64,000 nucleotides of DNA from Monosporascus cannonballus (lineage: Eukaryota; Ascomycota; Sordariomycetes; Xylariales), in assembly GCA_004154925.1 (NCBI GenBank), contig QJNS01000112.1, positions 1-64,000 on the forward strand, written 5' to 3'. A program made the position numbers and the translations under genes. This document shows positions 46,840 to 62,100 of this stretch, in pieces (position 1 is the stretch's first letter; the number at the start of each line of letters is the position of its first letter). The notes under the pieces are model-generated. The model saw only the letters and a list, made by a program, of their open reading frames with translations. It ran no database searches and had not been told where the DNA came from.

Positions 46840-47002
46840 TGTCAGATATAAGGGACATCAGTTGTATGTGTATTGATAACTGGTTGCAGGTGCTCTAGAA
46901 CGCGCCGTATACTTTAAGGTGATCTAATCCCGGAACATATATATTCCGATCAGAGGAAATCTTCCGTATATGGGGTATTAAAGCACCCTTTGTTAATTAA
47001 TA
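46840..47002 (-). repeat. 3' LTR of copia E1
   Basis: 163 bp starting TGTCAGATATAAGGGACATC and ending TAATTAATA, with GGTAC directly before it. It matches the LTR at 62874-63037 closely. Confidence 0.85.
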
Positions 47003-48872
47003 TACCCGTTTAATACCTTAAAGCATTTACGGTATTAATTATTATAATTTTGAAAGCCATAGTTATTTATTTTACTTTTTTTTCGTTAATTAAATTTTCT
47101 TAATTAATTAATTTTTTTAAAACTTTTTATAAAGCGCTTTTTTGTTAATCAAAAGCTTTTATAATATTTATTAATTTTATATATTATATTAAAACATATA
47201 TAAATTTTTAGTAATAACGTTTTCGTTAAATTATTAATTAATATATTTTTTATAAATGTATAATATATTTTAATTAAATTAATTTTTGCGGTTTATCGTA
47301 ATTAATAATTATATATATTTATATGTCGTAATTCCGTTATTAATAAGATAATATTGACGTTAATAAGTTATACGGTTTATCAATTATTACTTTATATATT
47401 TACTGAATTTATATTTAAAATACTGTTTAAATTTTTAATAAATTGAAAACTAGATAAATGTTTTTTATAATTTATATAAAAAATAAAAGTTCAGTTTTTA
47501 TTATAAGAATAATTAATATATTTTATTTATTTACTTCTTATTTTATTATATTTCCGAATAATTTCATAATATATATTTAAATCTCTTTTCGGTTAATTAT
47601 ATTATTTACAAATAAAAAGTGGTTTTAAATATTTAATAAATTTTTACTTTTAAATTATAATATTAATATTTGAATTCCGATTAAATATAATATGATTTCG
47701 TTAACAGCTTTATAATATATATTATTAAGGTTTAAGTTAAATCGAAAGAAATCTGAATACCGTAAAGGATATATTAGGTCATATATTAATTTTATTAAAG
47801 AAAACCGATTTTTATAGTATTTATCAATAACACTTGAATAAGTTAAATTAGGATTTAAAAATAACTAATATTAATTGTAAGTTTTTTTAACAAATTATTT
47901 AAATTTTTTTAGCCTTTAAATTAATTGGTTTATTTATGAAATCGGATTAAAATAATGAGATTTGTTTATCAAATTTATATTTAATTATTTCGATATAGAG
48001 AAATTACTATAAACTTTTATCCCTTATTAAAATATAATCTTTTTATATTTATTAAATTAATTAATCCATACAATTTGAATTTTTTTTTTCAATGTATTAT
48101 AATAATATCGTTTACAAAAAAATAAATACCTTTTAATAAATAAAATAATAAGGTTCGTAAAGAACGGGATTAAATCCCAAATTTTTAAATGTTTTAATAA
48201 AAATTTTCTATTACAACAAAGAGAATTTTCTTAATTTATATAATATTTTTTAATTAGGAAAACCTTGTTAAATTATTGGTATCTTAAAGGTATTTTTATC
48301 TGTATTTCATAAAATAAATTAATATTTATAAAGGCGTTTATAACGTTATATTATTTAAATTTTAAATCGAATTTAACTGTAATAACGATTAAAACTTAAT
48401 ACGATTTTTTAATAAAAATAATTATATATATTTTGCCTCAAATAATTTTAAGTTATTAATTACTTTGTACGATCAAACGGGCCTTATATCTTTACAACTA
48501 AGTATATTTATTAAATTTGTAAATATGTATTTATAGATTCCTTTAAACCTATTTTCTTTTAACAAAATACTAATTAATAACTTTTTAAAATTATGGTTTT
48601 TATGGCTTTACAAGTAAGGTTTTTCGGTTTTATAGAATATTTCTTTTAATAAATATATATTTAAATTTTTATGGCCTTATTGTAATAACGATAAATTATG
48701 GCTATATATCCGTTTTTATAACTTAAATACCTTTTTATATATTAAGGTATTATTATTTTTTCAATTAAGGTAATATTTGTTTCGCTTAATTACCTTTTTT
48801 AAATTTCCGTAATTTACCGGCCGATTATTATATATATTTACAGAAAAAATTAAACGTCCTATATTAAATACG

Positions 48873-49060
48873 TATAAAAAGCTTCACCTGAGCGGTCTGT
48901 AATCAGTTGCCAATAAGAGTTTATTTTCTAGCTAAGGAGAAAAAAAAGAGAAAATAAAAATACAATTATATATATTCGCATATAAGGCATTACGTTAATG
49001 CTGCTTGGTACCGGCGTTTATCCGGTGCTTCATAATAGGACTCCATATAGCCCTATTATA
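48873..49060 (-). repeat. 3' LTR of element B
   Basis: 188 bp. It shares with the right copy the stretch GCTGCTTGGTACCGGCGTTT and a short inverted repeat around ACCGG/CCGGT. The inner flank on the minus strand is purine-rich (AAGAAAAATAAGGGA). Confidence 0.8.
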
Positions 49061-52000
49061 TTATCCCTTATTTTTCTTAAAAGGGATTAATTTATCGCAG
49101 GATTAATAATTAAGTTAATCCTTAGTTTTTAATTAATCCGAAATTCGGAAATTTGTTAATTTACGAATTAGGCTTAATTTAAGTAACTAATTATAAGTTA
49201 ATGATGCATTAAATAAATTTATATATAGAAATGCGCTTACGTTTTTACTTATTTTAATTTTTTTTCTGATAATAATAACTTAATTCATTAAATTAATTCT
49301 GATTAATATTTATTATAACGCTTTTATATATTATTCGGCAGCGGTTTAAAAATTAATTAATGCATTATAACGTTACCTAAATATCTCGTAAAAAGGACGT
49401 TTTTACGTTTTCGAGGCTTTTTAATAAGTCGGAATCCGCCAAAACTTTTCGTACGTTACGTATTTGCGTTGTTTTAAATAAATATCCCATCTGTATTTAC
49501 GATATATTTTATTTTATTTATATAACTTATTTTACCGAAAAATCGGACGTATTTTATTTAAATTAACGAAATATGTAATTCGTTTATACGTTATTTATTC
49601 GTTATTTCCAAAATACTTATTATTACAAATAAAAAGGCGGTTTATTATTAAGTTTACGTTAATTATAACTATAAATGTTCCGAAATAAATATTTTCTTTA
49701 TTTTTATTAATATATTTTTTTTAGCATAATTCTTATATAATTTGCGGATATTCTCTAATTTCGTTAAGTAATAGATATATTTTGCAAAATTATTTTTAAT
49801 TATAATTACCGAAACCTTAATAAATTCGTTTTTTTATCTATTTTTTATATTATTTTTTGTTAACTTTGGTTTAACGGTTATCCGTATTTTAAAAAAGGCG
49901 GGTACCGATATTTCATGTTTACATTTTAAGTTTTCGTATATTATTTGTTCCGAAATAAGTTTACGTTTTTAATTCCTTGCTTATATATTATTTATATATA
50001 TATTAAGCTACCGGTTTTGCTAGTTTTTCTGCCCCGTATAATAAAAGACGTATTAAATATAAAAATAATAAATTTTATTATATAAAACTTTTTAATAATA
50101 TTTGCGTATTCTTTTGCGTTATTTATTAATTTATATTACAAATTAAATTAATAACAGTTAATAATCAAATTATTAATACTTTTAAAAATTTCGTAATTAT
50201 AACTTAAACGCCTTAAAAAAAGATCCAGTTTTATCAAAATTTAATATAAATAAAGCCGAACAATTACGCGTTTTAAATACGTAATTTCCGCGTAATGTTA
50301 ATATTATAAATTCATAAGGTAAATTATTAAGTTTATACATTTTTTAAAAATAATTAAATAATTTCGTAACCGCCATAATATTTTTATAATTTAAAACTTT
50401 TTTTAATATATTTCTTTATAAATAATAAGAACATTATTTTAACACCTATTTATAAATTATATAAAATTATTTTTAAACGGTTTTCTTAAATTCTTTATAC
50501 CGTTTATACGCCACCCGGCCAGTATTTTTAAGCTGGACTTTTATTCGTTCGCTTTTGGGTAATACGTTAGATTTGGGGTCCGTTATTAATAGTTATATTG
50601 CCGTATTTCTTTTCAAACTGTTATAAAGCCGCTATATTTGCAAATTTTTTAAATGGTTTCCAAATCGGTTTTCCGTAACCTAACTATTTTACCTGGATTT
50701 GGCGTATAAAGCTTTTTTTTATTCTATTGGTCCGGGCTTAAAAGATATTTTCGATTTTAAATTCTAGTTTATTATTTTTTAAAAAACAATAAAAAAGGGC
50801 TACGTATTTACGTTAATTTCGGACGGTAAAAGGTTACGGCTTACGCGCCTTAACAAATTAACGTAAAAGTGGTTACGGATTTTTTTAACTATATTTAATT
50901 CGATAACGTAAAAACTAATTTTTTTGGTTATTTAATATTTAACTTGAAATTATCCCAGCTTTTCGACGGCTAAAAAATGGCAATAAGTTTTAAAAATAAC
51001 CAGATTTTATCGTTAACTTCGTATTTTTCGACAGAAAAACGACGTTTATTCGCTATTTCCTTTTAGGTTTACTAAGTTGTCGCTATTACGACTTTGGCGA
51101 ATTTCGTACTTTTTTGTAATTTCCTAACAAAATTTCCGTTTTTATACTTAAATCCTTTTTAGCTGCCAGATTATTTTTCATTTAGGGAATCGAATTAACG
51201 TAATATCCGTAAACCAAAAAAAAACATAATTTTATCGAAATCGTATTTCGGTTATTAATTGCAAATATCGCCTCGGAAAAAGCTTATTTTATTTGTATCG
51301 TATATATATTACGAAAATTCGTAAATAAATTAATATTTTCTTAATTAGCTTTTTTTATTGTATTATTAATTTTTAGGTAATATGCAATAAAAACGCATTA
51401 TTCTATCCTTATTAACTTATAAAATCTGGTCGAAAATTTCTTTACCTCATTAATTTCTTTATTATTTATAATAATCTTAAGAAAAATATAGAAATTTTAA
51501 TATGTTTTTACGAATACCTCCGTGTATACTTTTACGTCTATCGTACGTATGGTTTTTAAAATTATTATTTTATATAATTAAGTTATTATAATTATTAAAA
51601 AATATAAATTATATTTAAAAATAATTTATAAATCGGTTATAAAATTGATTTACAATTTATTGTAAAATCGTTCGAAAATCAGAAATAACTTTAAAAAACC
51701 TTTTTTCTTATTTTTTATACGTTTTTAAGGTTGTATACGTCGTAATTCCTACAAAATTAATTTATTATACAATATATATCCGGCCAGAAAAACCTTTTCG
51801 AAAATATTATTATTATAATCTTTTTGCTTAAGTAATCCATTATATACAAATGGTAAATATTTTATATTAAGGCCGTTCTAAATGGCTTTTAATTTAAGAT
51901 CTAAAAACGTTTTCGAAATTAAAAACAACCTTTAACGTTTAAAATATATTTCGTAATTAATATTAATAACTTTAATTTTGTAGAAAAACTACTTTCTTTT

Positions 52001-52589
52001 TATAATAGTCTTAACAATACGATTATAACTTTTATTATATTTTAACGTTACGTTTGAAAAGTTTTAAAAGTTTTCAGAATATTGAAATATCTATTTTTTT
52101 TACAATAATATATCTTTTTAACTTTAATATTATTAATTATTATGGTATTTTTCACGTATTTACAGCATTTTGTAAATAATATCAGTAATTATTTATTTTT
52201 TATTAATTAAACGTTTTATACGGTTTTCCGGTTATCGTTTTCCTTTATAAGCATATTTTATTCTTTCCGCGAAAATATATTGTCCCTAATATTTAAACAG
52301 TTAATACGGAATTCGGAATAAAATTAAAACGGGATAATTTCTTAAATTATTTTATTTAGTATTTATTTAATTTTTTAATAATTATAAAATATTTCAGATT
52401 TTTATAACTGATAATAATTTTAAATAAAGTTATTACGTTATATAATTTCATATTTTACAGTTTTAAATAATTTATTAGGATTAAAAGGTTTTTCTTATAT
52501 ATTTTGTAATTAACTTTAATAAAATTTAATATTTTAAGATAATAAATAACCGAATATAATATATTTAATTTATTAACTTAGGATCAATA

Positions 52590-53110
52590 ATTTTCGTATA
52601 TTACTTTTAATTAATGTATTCTTAATATTATGAATTTTTCTAAATCTTATTACGTTAACATTAGTTTTATTATAAAAACGCTTTTAAAACGTTTAAATGT
52701 TATTTTTCTTCTTTTAGCAAAATAAAGTTTTTTCCGGGTCAAAGTTATTAACAATACCGATATATCCGCGTAATGAGCTATAAAGTCGCGATAAAAATTT
52801 ACGAACCTTAAGAAATTTCGGATTCCTTTAAACGTTTTAGGAACTTCTTCTTTTTTGATTACGCGTAGTTTTTCGGGGTTCATTTATATTTCTTTTTCGG
52901 CGTCTATAATAAATCCAAAGTATTTTATTTCTTTTACGACAAATTCGCACTTGAAAATATCTAGATTTAAATCCGCTTTTTCTAAATAATTTAAAACTTT
53001 TTTTACTTTTTACATATAATCCTCCTTAAATCCGGAGAAAAAAATAATAATATCGTTTATATACGTTAAGCAAAAAATGTTAAAATATTTTTTTTAAAAC
53101 CCCGTTAACG
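52590..53110 (-). pseudogene. Reverse transcriptase to RNase H connection of element B
   Basis: Reading down the minus strand: YINDIIIFFSGFKEDYM, a stop, VKKVLNYLEKADLNLDIFKC, KYFGFIIDAEKEI, a stop, MNPEKLRVIKKEEVPKTFKG, IRNFLRFVNFYRDFIAHYAD. Known gypsy RT has the active site YxDD, then a Lys-Cys-containing thumb, then the 'FLGFxNFYRRFI' connection; all three are present in order. The final 77 codons (52650-52883) are open. The active-site Asp to Asn change and the stops fit G to A and C to T. Confidence 0.82.
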
Positions 53111-55600
53111 TATTATTAGAAAGTTACGGAAAATGTACATAAATCGAACGGTATTATTAATTATTCGTATAAATCGAAATATATTCGGAATACAGGTTTT
53201 TATTTATTTTCTTTTAATTTTAATTTTATAAAATATTTTTGGGACGTTTATTTTCGTATACTATTTAACGTAAAAAATAACCTTAAAGTTTCCGAAATCA
53301 GGAGCAAAAAGTAACGGTTTTTTTCGGTTATTATATTTAACGCCGGATAATCGTAATAAAAACATAGTTTTTTTCCGAGTTTTTTTACAAATAAAACCGG
53401 AACCTTTGCGGATAAATTATTTGCGCGGATATATCCCCTATTTAAAAGCTCCGTTCAGATTTTTCTTAAGCCTTATAATTCGTCCTTAATTATATTATAT
53501 AAAAGCTCTTATAATGTTAGTATTTTTTTTCTTATTTCGCCTTTGCATAATAAAATCGTATAATTTATTCCAGGACGGAATAAGAATAAAATATTTTTTA
53601 ATTTCATATTAAATAATTTTCGAAACGTTTTTAATTTAAACGAAAGCTTTTTGTTAATTCTCAATTTGTTCTTAGGTATTAACGCCTTATTAATATCGGC
53701 TTAAATAATTAAAAATAACTAAATGTCTTATTTGGTTCTTTTAATTTTTTTATTCCCCGAAATTCCGCCTTAAAAACGGTAATTAAAATCTCTCTTGCTT
53801 GGTAAATTATTTATATACTATTCTTTTAGGCCTTATATTCTTTTTCGTAAATCTTTATATAACCAGTTACCCCTACCGTTAAAAAGTGCTTTTACGTCAG
53901 GTATATAATGTCGTAACGCTTTATTTAAGATTTTTCTAAAATTAAGGGACAATTAAAATTAATAATAATATATACGAATATCTTAAATTTAAAACTGTAA
54001 ATATTTATTTCTAAATATATTATTTCCTTAATTCTTTTTTATCTTCGTTAATTCCTTTTTCAAACTTTATATAATCCGCATAATTGTATTAAAATACGCA
54101 GTAACTATAAGTATTTTACGAATATTTCGTTTATTACGGTAAAACATTTATATTCTTAATTAATAAGAATTTTTATAAATCTTTTTAATTAATATATATA
54201 TCGGTAACAAATAAAATACCGTCCATATTTTGCTTCGTAATTTTTATTTCGGCCTAAGTCGTTTTTCGCTTTCAAATACGTTAATATTTAGAAATTATTT
54301 TTTTCCCTTTTTCTTTTCAGATTTTAACTTTTCGTTTTTGAATGCTTTTAATAAATTAAGTTTTTTACGGTTTTTTTGTTAATAAAAACGGGCAGTAATT
54401 CGCCTTATAATTAAAATACCTATAATATAAATAAAGGCCTTTCGTTTTGCGAATCTTTCGTTTTTTGTAAAGTATTTATTATACGTATTATTTTGGCGTT
54501 AAAATAAAATTTGGGGTTTTTATTTTTACCGTTTTATTACCGAAATACGCGTTATATTTATATCGCTATTTAAGTTATTTTTCGTTTAATTATTATTATT
54601 CGATTAAATTATTAAAAAGTTATTCGTTTTTTTACCGCATTATTCCTTTAAAGTATCCGGTAATTTCTATTATTTTATTTACCTATACGTTATAATATTT
54701 AAAAAAAAGTTTATTAAGATTAAAATTTAAGTAAGTTCTTTATTTAATATTTCTTTTAAAAATGTAAATCTTTCTTTCGTTAATTAAATAATCCCTTTTA
54801 TATTTATTAACGTTTTTTCAAATAAAAGCTAAAATAACGAAAATCTTGCGTTATCAGCTTATCTTAAATTCTAAAGACGTTCGGTTATTCTTTTCTTTTT
54901 ATATTGATTATTATATTATTTATACAATATTTAACAGAAATTAACGGCATTATAAATATTATTTAGTCCTTCGATAATATAATAGGTAATAACCGTACGT
55001 TATATATTAATTTCGAGCTTTTCGTATATAGCGTAAAATTGCTTAGGAACCTTTTCACGAAAATAACGTTTATTTCGAATTTATAAGTTATAAATACATA
55101 TTATCCGAGGAATTTTTTTTTGTCCCGTTAAATTTCTCCGACTAAAATAGCTGCTTCCGTTTGGTTTCTGTTATTAGTTCGGTCGTTCGAACTGCTTTTA
55201 CGAAATAGTTTAAATTCGTTTCCGATTATTATTAAGTTAAAAAAATCGGTATTCGTAAGGGTCATTACGTTTCGAAGTTGTAATTAAGTAATAACCTTTT
55301 ATTAAATAATTAAGCCATTTTTAAGTTATTCGGCCGTTTATATTAGCTTCTTATTTGCTATATATTACGCTGTTATATATTTACGGAATTAAATTTTTTT
55401 TTTATTTTTTTCAAATTGGTAATTTATACGTTATTTTATAATTATTATCGAACTTATGAAAATTTCTATTATAACGTTAAATACCTTTTATAACTTTGGG
55501 TTAATAAAGGCCCTTGATTAGGCCCCGTAAAAAGTATTCGAAAATCCTAATATGTAATCCCCAACGTGTTCTATTTTGCTAAATAATAAGCTAAAAAATA

Positions 55601-55787
55601 TGTATAAGGTTTTACTTAAGCGGTTTGCAATCAGTTACTAATAAGAATTTATTTTAGAGCTAAAAAGAAAAAAAGGGAAAATAAAAATATAGTTATATAT
55701 GTTCGTATATAAGGCGCTGCGCTAATGCTGCTTGGTACCGGCGTTTGTCCGGTGCTCCACAACAGGGCTCCACACAGCCCTATCGTA
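55601..55787 (-). repeat. 5' LTR of element B
   Basis: 187 bp starting TGTATAAGG and ending CCCTATCGTA. Its right end (55,715-55,787) is GC-rich and little mutated. It is followed by target duplication ATACG. Confidence 0.8.
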
Positions 55788-58700
55788 ATACGGTTCCCCA
55801 TATTTTATATTTGTTTCGGATGATACTTTTTTAATACGAAATATATAGGAAATTTACGTTTATAAGTCATAAGGAATTTTCGTTTTTTATTATTATTTTA
55901 AGTTAAATAAATACAAAAGGAATTTAAGGTTACTTTTGTGTTTTATGAATGTAATAATTATAATAATTATTAAGATAAATATTAATGGTAGTAATAATTT
56001 AAAAAATGGCAATAATTCGAAAATAACGATCGCATAAACATAATTAATATTTTATAAACAAAATTATTTTTGCTTATTTCGTACGTATTTTATGTTAATA
56101 TGTTTTTGACATTATTTTATTTATTTAGCCGGTAAGGAAATTATTTTATTTAAACTTTTAGTATTTTATATATAAATTAAATAATGATTATATTAACTAA
56201 ATATTTTCATTTATCGGAATAGTTTTTCCAACCCTTCTTTAGAATATATAAAAGGTTATTCTTCAGGTTTTTAATATTATTTAAAAAATAACCTTTTGAT
56301 TAAATTATATATTTCGTGTAATAATAACTTTATTAATTAATAACTTCCAAATTTCGTAACCATTCGAAAATCGATAATTAATAACATAATTAATTTATAT
56401 TTTCAGGTTTAAGTTTTAAACTCTTTGTTTTTTATAACAGTAATTTTTATAATATAAGTTATATAGCTATTTATTTGTAAATAAATTTATTAAAGCTTTT
56501 AATAAAATATTATAACGTTGTTTTTATATACCAAATAAATATAATAAATTTTATATAAGTTTTATTAAAAGAAATAGGGATTTAAAAATACGGTTATATA
56601 TATATTTCCGTTTTAAAAATATATATAATTAAAAATAAAAATAACTTAATGTCATTTCGTATTATAATTATTTTCTTCTTAATTATACCATGTAAATATT
56701 TTACGCCTTTATTTTCAATTTAGGTATATAGTATTAAAAGTTTAAATCTAATATTTAAAAAAAAGATTAAATATATTTCAAAAGTAACAGTTTTTCAAAA
56801 TTTCGTTATCGTATTCGATTATTTATAGAAAAACCTTATTTTAAATTTTTACGATTTTTAATAACTATTAAGGCGTTATTATTAATATATTTGGTTTCCT
56901 GTTTTTAAAGTACATATCCTAAATAAAATGTATATATGTATCGATAATAAATATAACATATTTATATCTTTTAGTGTTTTTTTTTAAAAATTTATAAAAT
57001 TAATAACAATTTTTTATTTTAATCGGAATATTTTTTTGGCTTACGGCGTAATAATCTTTTAACTTTCGCCTTATTATATATTTAATATTTAATTATTATA
57101 AAACGTTTTAAGCGGATTTCTTTCGTATAAGATTATAATTGAATAATTATTTCGGGATTTAAATAATTTAATTTCAAGTATTACATAATATTATTACCGG
57201 TCCGTAATAAGTTTAGTATTCTTAAATTAATATTTTATTTATAAATAACCAAAATTATATAAAGTATTATTATATTAATATTTCTGATGACGAATTTATT
57301 ATTAATTATTTTATTAATTTATTAATATCTTTTTCGGAATTACCGGAATAATACCAAATTTTATACGAAGTTTTCGTAATAAGTTATATCGTATAAACGT
57401 ATTGTTTTAGTATTACTAGGATTTCGAAAAATTATATTAATTTTTTTTACCCTTTAATCGGAACGATGTTATTACATATATATATTTTGTTATTTTATAC
57501 CTTAAATTTAAAAATTTAGATGTTATTAATAAATTAAATTAAAAATATATATTACGAATTTTAAGTCCAAAACAGTCAAATTCTTTAAAAAGTAATATAA
57601 AAGTACTTATAGCATTGCGTTAATTAATAATCAAAGAATATGTTAATATTTATTGCACCTTTTTTAATTATGAATTTCTTTTTTATATTATAAGTTTTTT
57701 TATAATTTTCAATAAGCGCTTAATCCTTTTCTTTAAAAATTACTTAGCAGAAATTCGTCCTTAAATATATATTATTATTGAATCTTTAAATTAAAAACGT
57801 TTTAAAGATTTTCTAAGACATGCATAATAATAAATAAATACTATATATTAATTAATTAAATATGTTTTATAACTGATTCCATATACGTTTAATTTTTGAT
57901 ATTTACGCTTATTATCGTTTCGATCCGTATAAAAGTTTTTACGGTTATTTCGTTTCGGTTCACGGATTAAAATTTTTCTTCCGGTTAAAAGTTAATATTT
58001 TAAAAATTTCTTATTTAAAATTATCCTAATTAAAGAAATTTATAAGTATTTCGTAAAATATTAAAAATACTATTTTAATATTTTTAACGATTATTATAAA
58101 TTCGTAATGATTTAATAATTTAATAGAAGTATTATTATTTCTTAATAATTAATCTTACTATTATTAATTTCGGCTTTTCTTATTATTTGAAAAATAGTCG
58201 TTTAAATCTCAATAATAAATGTTAATATTATTTATATATTTTTAATTTATACGATCGTTATCTTTGTTTCCGGAATATTATATCGTTGTTCTTAAACTAT
58301 AACTTTTTATCATTTTATAATTTATTTATTAAAGGCTTTTATTAATTTCGAAATATATTTTAATTATTTAGGATATATTTATTAACTATTAATTAAGAAT
58401 TTATTATTGTATATTTTACCGAATTCATTCAAATTAATATACCATTTTCGTAAGTTTTTTATTAAAAAAATAATTTTTATTCGTTAGAAATATTAATATT
58501 TTAGCGGAAAATATCGTATTTCTAATATTTATAAAATATATGCCGTAAAATCCTAATTATTCGTTTATTTATTTTCGGTCGTTATTTTAGAAGTATTTAT
58601 TAAGTAACTGATATAATCTATTTTTCAGTAGTTTTTTCGAAAAATATAAATATAAACGAAAAGCCGTTTAAGGTATTAATTCGTATCGTATAACGGATTC

Positions 58701-58993
58701 GTCTTTTTAGATAAAAGGTTATATTAAGTTTTATCGGTTTATTAAGTCATTAAAGTTTCTAATTAAGATCGATATAATTCCAAATATCGAATGCGTATAT
58801 TTTAAAGTAGCATTCGCTTTTAATGCAATTTTAGTTTTTAGGTCCTTTATAAATAACAGAACACGTTAACTCTACGGCCGTTATTATTAGTATTGGCGTA
58901 TTTCGATAATTATAACTAATATATAGCTTATAACATTTCAACAATAATTGATTAATTAATATATGTCTTAATTAAACGAATAAAAATTTTAAT

Positions 58994-59156
58994 TATTAAA
59001 TATAAAGGTTATTAGTTATATGTATATTAATAACTAGTTGTAGGTGCTTTTGAACGCGCCCTGCATTTTAAGGTGATCTAATCCCGGAACATATATGTTC
59101 CGATCAAAGGGAACCTTCCGTATATGGCGTGCTAGAGTACCCTCTGCTAGCTAACA
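58994..59156 (-). repeat. 5' LTR of copia E1
   Basis: 163 bp starting TATTAAATATAAAGG (mutated) and ending GCTAGCTAACA. The left third is AT-shifted and the right third nearly unmutated, and it is followed by GGTAC. Confidence 0.83.
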
Positions 59157-62100
59157 GGTACTATTTTCCCAGCCGGGCACTTAGGCATTATTTTCTTAAC
59201 CGGGAGTTATTGTATAGCGCGGAAAATTCTTTTTTTAATACCAGGTAGTTTTTTTGATTCCAGAATTAATTGCCGAACCGCTTACATAATACGCGTTATT
59301 TTGGTTATTATTATACCTATTAAATTGTTAACAAATAATTATTTCATAATTATTTTAATAAAACTTTATTATTGAAATAAAATTTATTATTATAATCAGG
59401 TAAAATTGTTAATTATAATGGCGGTATAATAATAAATAGGTATTCCGCGAATTTTTATTTAAGTCTAGATATCAGCGATTTTTTAGAAAATAAGATATAT
59501 AAGGTAATATAAAGTATTTAAAAAAAGTTTTTATAATTGACCTAAATACTCTATTATAAAAAGCTTTATTCTTTTATTATAACAAAAATAATATATATAA
59601 CATTATTATTTTACAAATAGTTTTTAATTTTAATTTACATAAATAGATATTCTTTATAAAAAAATTTATATATTATATAATAAAGACAAGTAATAAATAA
59701 AGAAAGAAAAAAAAGGAATAACTTTATATTAAATTTAATCCGCCTTTAAAAGTTAGGAATATATAAATTATATTGGTTATCGCCTTAACCTAGTAATTAC
59801 GGTCTTGGTTTGTTATAATTATAACGATAAATCTAAATTATTCCGAGAAAACGGCCGGTTTTATATTAAGCGCTAAAATATAACTTTTCGAAATGTTATT
59901 TGCTTATTTTTTAATAATACCTTTATTTTTGGTATCAATTAGCTTTTTTCTTTTTCTGCGAAATTCATCCTTAAATGTAATTTCTTTATATTAAAATCCG
60001 TTTATCCTAATAGTTTAACTAATATATAAAGATTTTCAGAATACTTAATTTTCGTTTTCGTTATTTTCGGTTTTATCTGAATTTTTTAAATCGTTATCTA
60101 ATACCCCGCAAAGTTTATCTGGTAATAGATTATATTAATCCGGCAACTTTCTTAGGTTTTCGATTAACGAAATTCAGAATATTTTTCGTATTTTTTGCTG
60201 ACGTTTTTCGAATCGTTTTCGGGCATAAATAAGGTCGTTATTATGGTATATAATATCGTTATCCAAATTAAATTTTGTGTTCGCATATAAAATAATATAA
60301 TTAAATTTGATTTAAATTATTACGATAGTTTTAATAAATACTTAAAATAATATTTTAATCGAATAAAACTTTAAGTATATTTTATTAATACAAAAAAGCA
60401 TTAAATATATAATAAATTACATATAAAATAAGCGAAACCGAGGAATATATTATTAATCCGTTACTTTAATATTCGAATGGTTTTGTTCGGACGGATACCT
60501 TAATAATATAATTAAAAAATAATTTTTAAAATATTAATTAAATTATTTATATTCGTATTAGAAATAATCGTTAATAATATTTTCCCATAAATTGTCGTTA
60601 ATACCGTGTACCAAACCTTTTTTTTTTAGAAATTGAATGTAATAAGAAAATTTCGGTAAGACATCCGTAATTCGAAGTAAAAGTACGAATAATAAATTAT
60701 ATATTTTACTTGGTACACTTTTTCTAAATGTTTTTATACGTTGACTTAAAGCATTTAACGGTTTTCTTGTAAAATACATTATTAAATAATTCAAAATTAA
60801 AAATATTTCTTCTAATCGTTAAAATAATTACGTAATTTGATAACCGAATTGCTTGATAATAAGTAAATCAGGACGGAAAGATAAATTAATAAGCGATTAT
60901 TAATAAATAATTTGTTAATATATTTGAAAATTTTAAAATTACCAACTTAGTACCTTTTGGTAATAATCGTAACTATATTAATAATCAATTAATGAATTCT
61001 AAAAATATTAGTTTTTTTCTATTTTTCATTTGTCTATTTTCTAGTTCTTTATTCGGGCAGTATTTTTAATAAACCTTAACGATATGCTTTTCGTATTTAC
61101 ATAAATGCTTAAGCATAATTTTGTATTCGTTTACCATATAGGAAATATGGTTTTCTCGAGGAAAACCGACATTATTCGTTATCTAGATAAAGTATTTGAA
61201 AATATCAACTACATAATAAATAAGTTTGATACCCTTGGGAAGTATTATATAACCCGTTTTTTTAATAATAAATATTCGCGTATAAATCTCTGAATTACGG
61301 AGTATATTTTTATAGTACGTAATAAAAAAGGTTACCGAATTTTAACGGCTATAAACGTTATAGATTATTCAAAGTACGGTTTTATAATTTATAATCTTAT
61401 TTATAATTATGTTTTATTAGATTTGTAGATTTATTTTTTTTTCGGAACCGAAATAAATTTAAATAATAAATACGCGTAATCATAAAAAATAAATTATTAT
61501 TTCATAATTATTTTAAAAAGTACGTACCAGTATAATTTCATGTTCTTTTTTTCGGATTAATAAGGTTTTTACCTAATTTCGATAAGTTTTTAAATTTTTT
61601 ATTTTGTTTATCTAAGGACTTTTCAGATTTATTCGATAACTTTATATCATAAGCCTTAAAGAATTTATTAAATGCCTTCTGTAAAACATACGACGTACAT
61701 ATATAATACCGAATTTCGTCTACCTATTGGAATTTATCGTTTAACTTTCGATAAAGCCATTTTTGTATGGCTATTTATTTAATATCAGAGCTATTATTCG
61801 AAATAAAAACGCGAAATCGGTCCGCTATTTCTAGCTTTTTTAACTGCCGTAATAATTTATCGTGATTAAATTTATTCGATTTAATATTATGAAATTGAAT
61901 ATGAATTAAGATATAACATTTTTTATTCCTCGTTAATTTAATAAATAATAACTTTTTAGATCAAAAATGTTGAATAAGGCGTAATTTAAACGTTATAATT
62001 ATTAAATATATAAAACTTTAAGGGAATATCCTTAAGTCGATATTTAATAATTACGTTAATATATATCTGTATATGCTTTATATATGTTTTTATTACTAAT

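Larger units (their letters stand above)
48873..55787 (-). mobile_element. Ty3/gypsy element B, nested in copia E1
   Basis: LTRs of 188 and 187 bp (48873-49060 and 55601-55787) are flanked by ATACG (48868-48872 and 55788-55792). Total length is 6.9 kb. On the minus strand an RT active site reads YIND at 53052-53063 (second position Asp changed to Asn), followed by FKCEFVVKEIKYFGFIIDAE and the connection NFLRFVNFYRDFI (52650-52883). This is gypsy-type RT with RNase H to the left. The remainder is RIP-decayed and shows no open gag or integrase frame. Confidence 0.85.
46840..59156 (-). mobile_element. Ty1/copia element E1, interrupted by element B
   Basis: 163-bp LTRs at 46840-47002 and 58994-59156 have TGTCAG...TAACA ends. 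They are flanked by the exact target duplication GGTAC (46835-46839 and 59157-59161). Removing nested element B leaves about 5.4 kb, the usual copia size. The class is taken from the sister copy E2, whose sequence next to the same LTR encodes a copia RNase H end on the minus strand; 47003-48000 aligns with it by eye. The interior is heavily decayed. Confidence 0.85.

Noticed and set aside
48871..49063. LTR of B at 48871-49063 and 55601-55790
   Set aside because: With these ends the flanks do not match. Shifting by two to three bases gives exact ATACG duplications.
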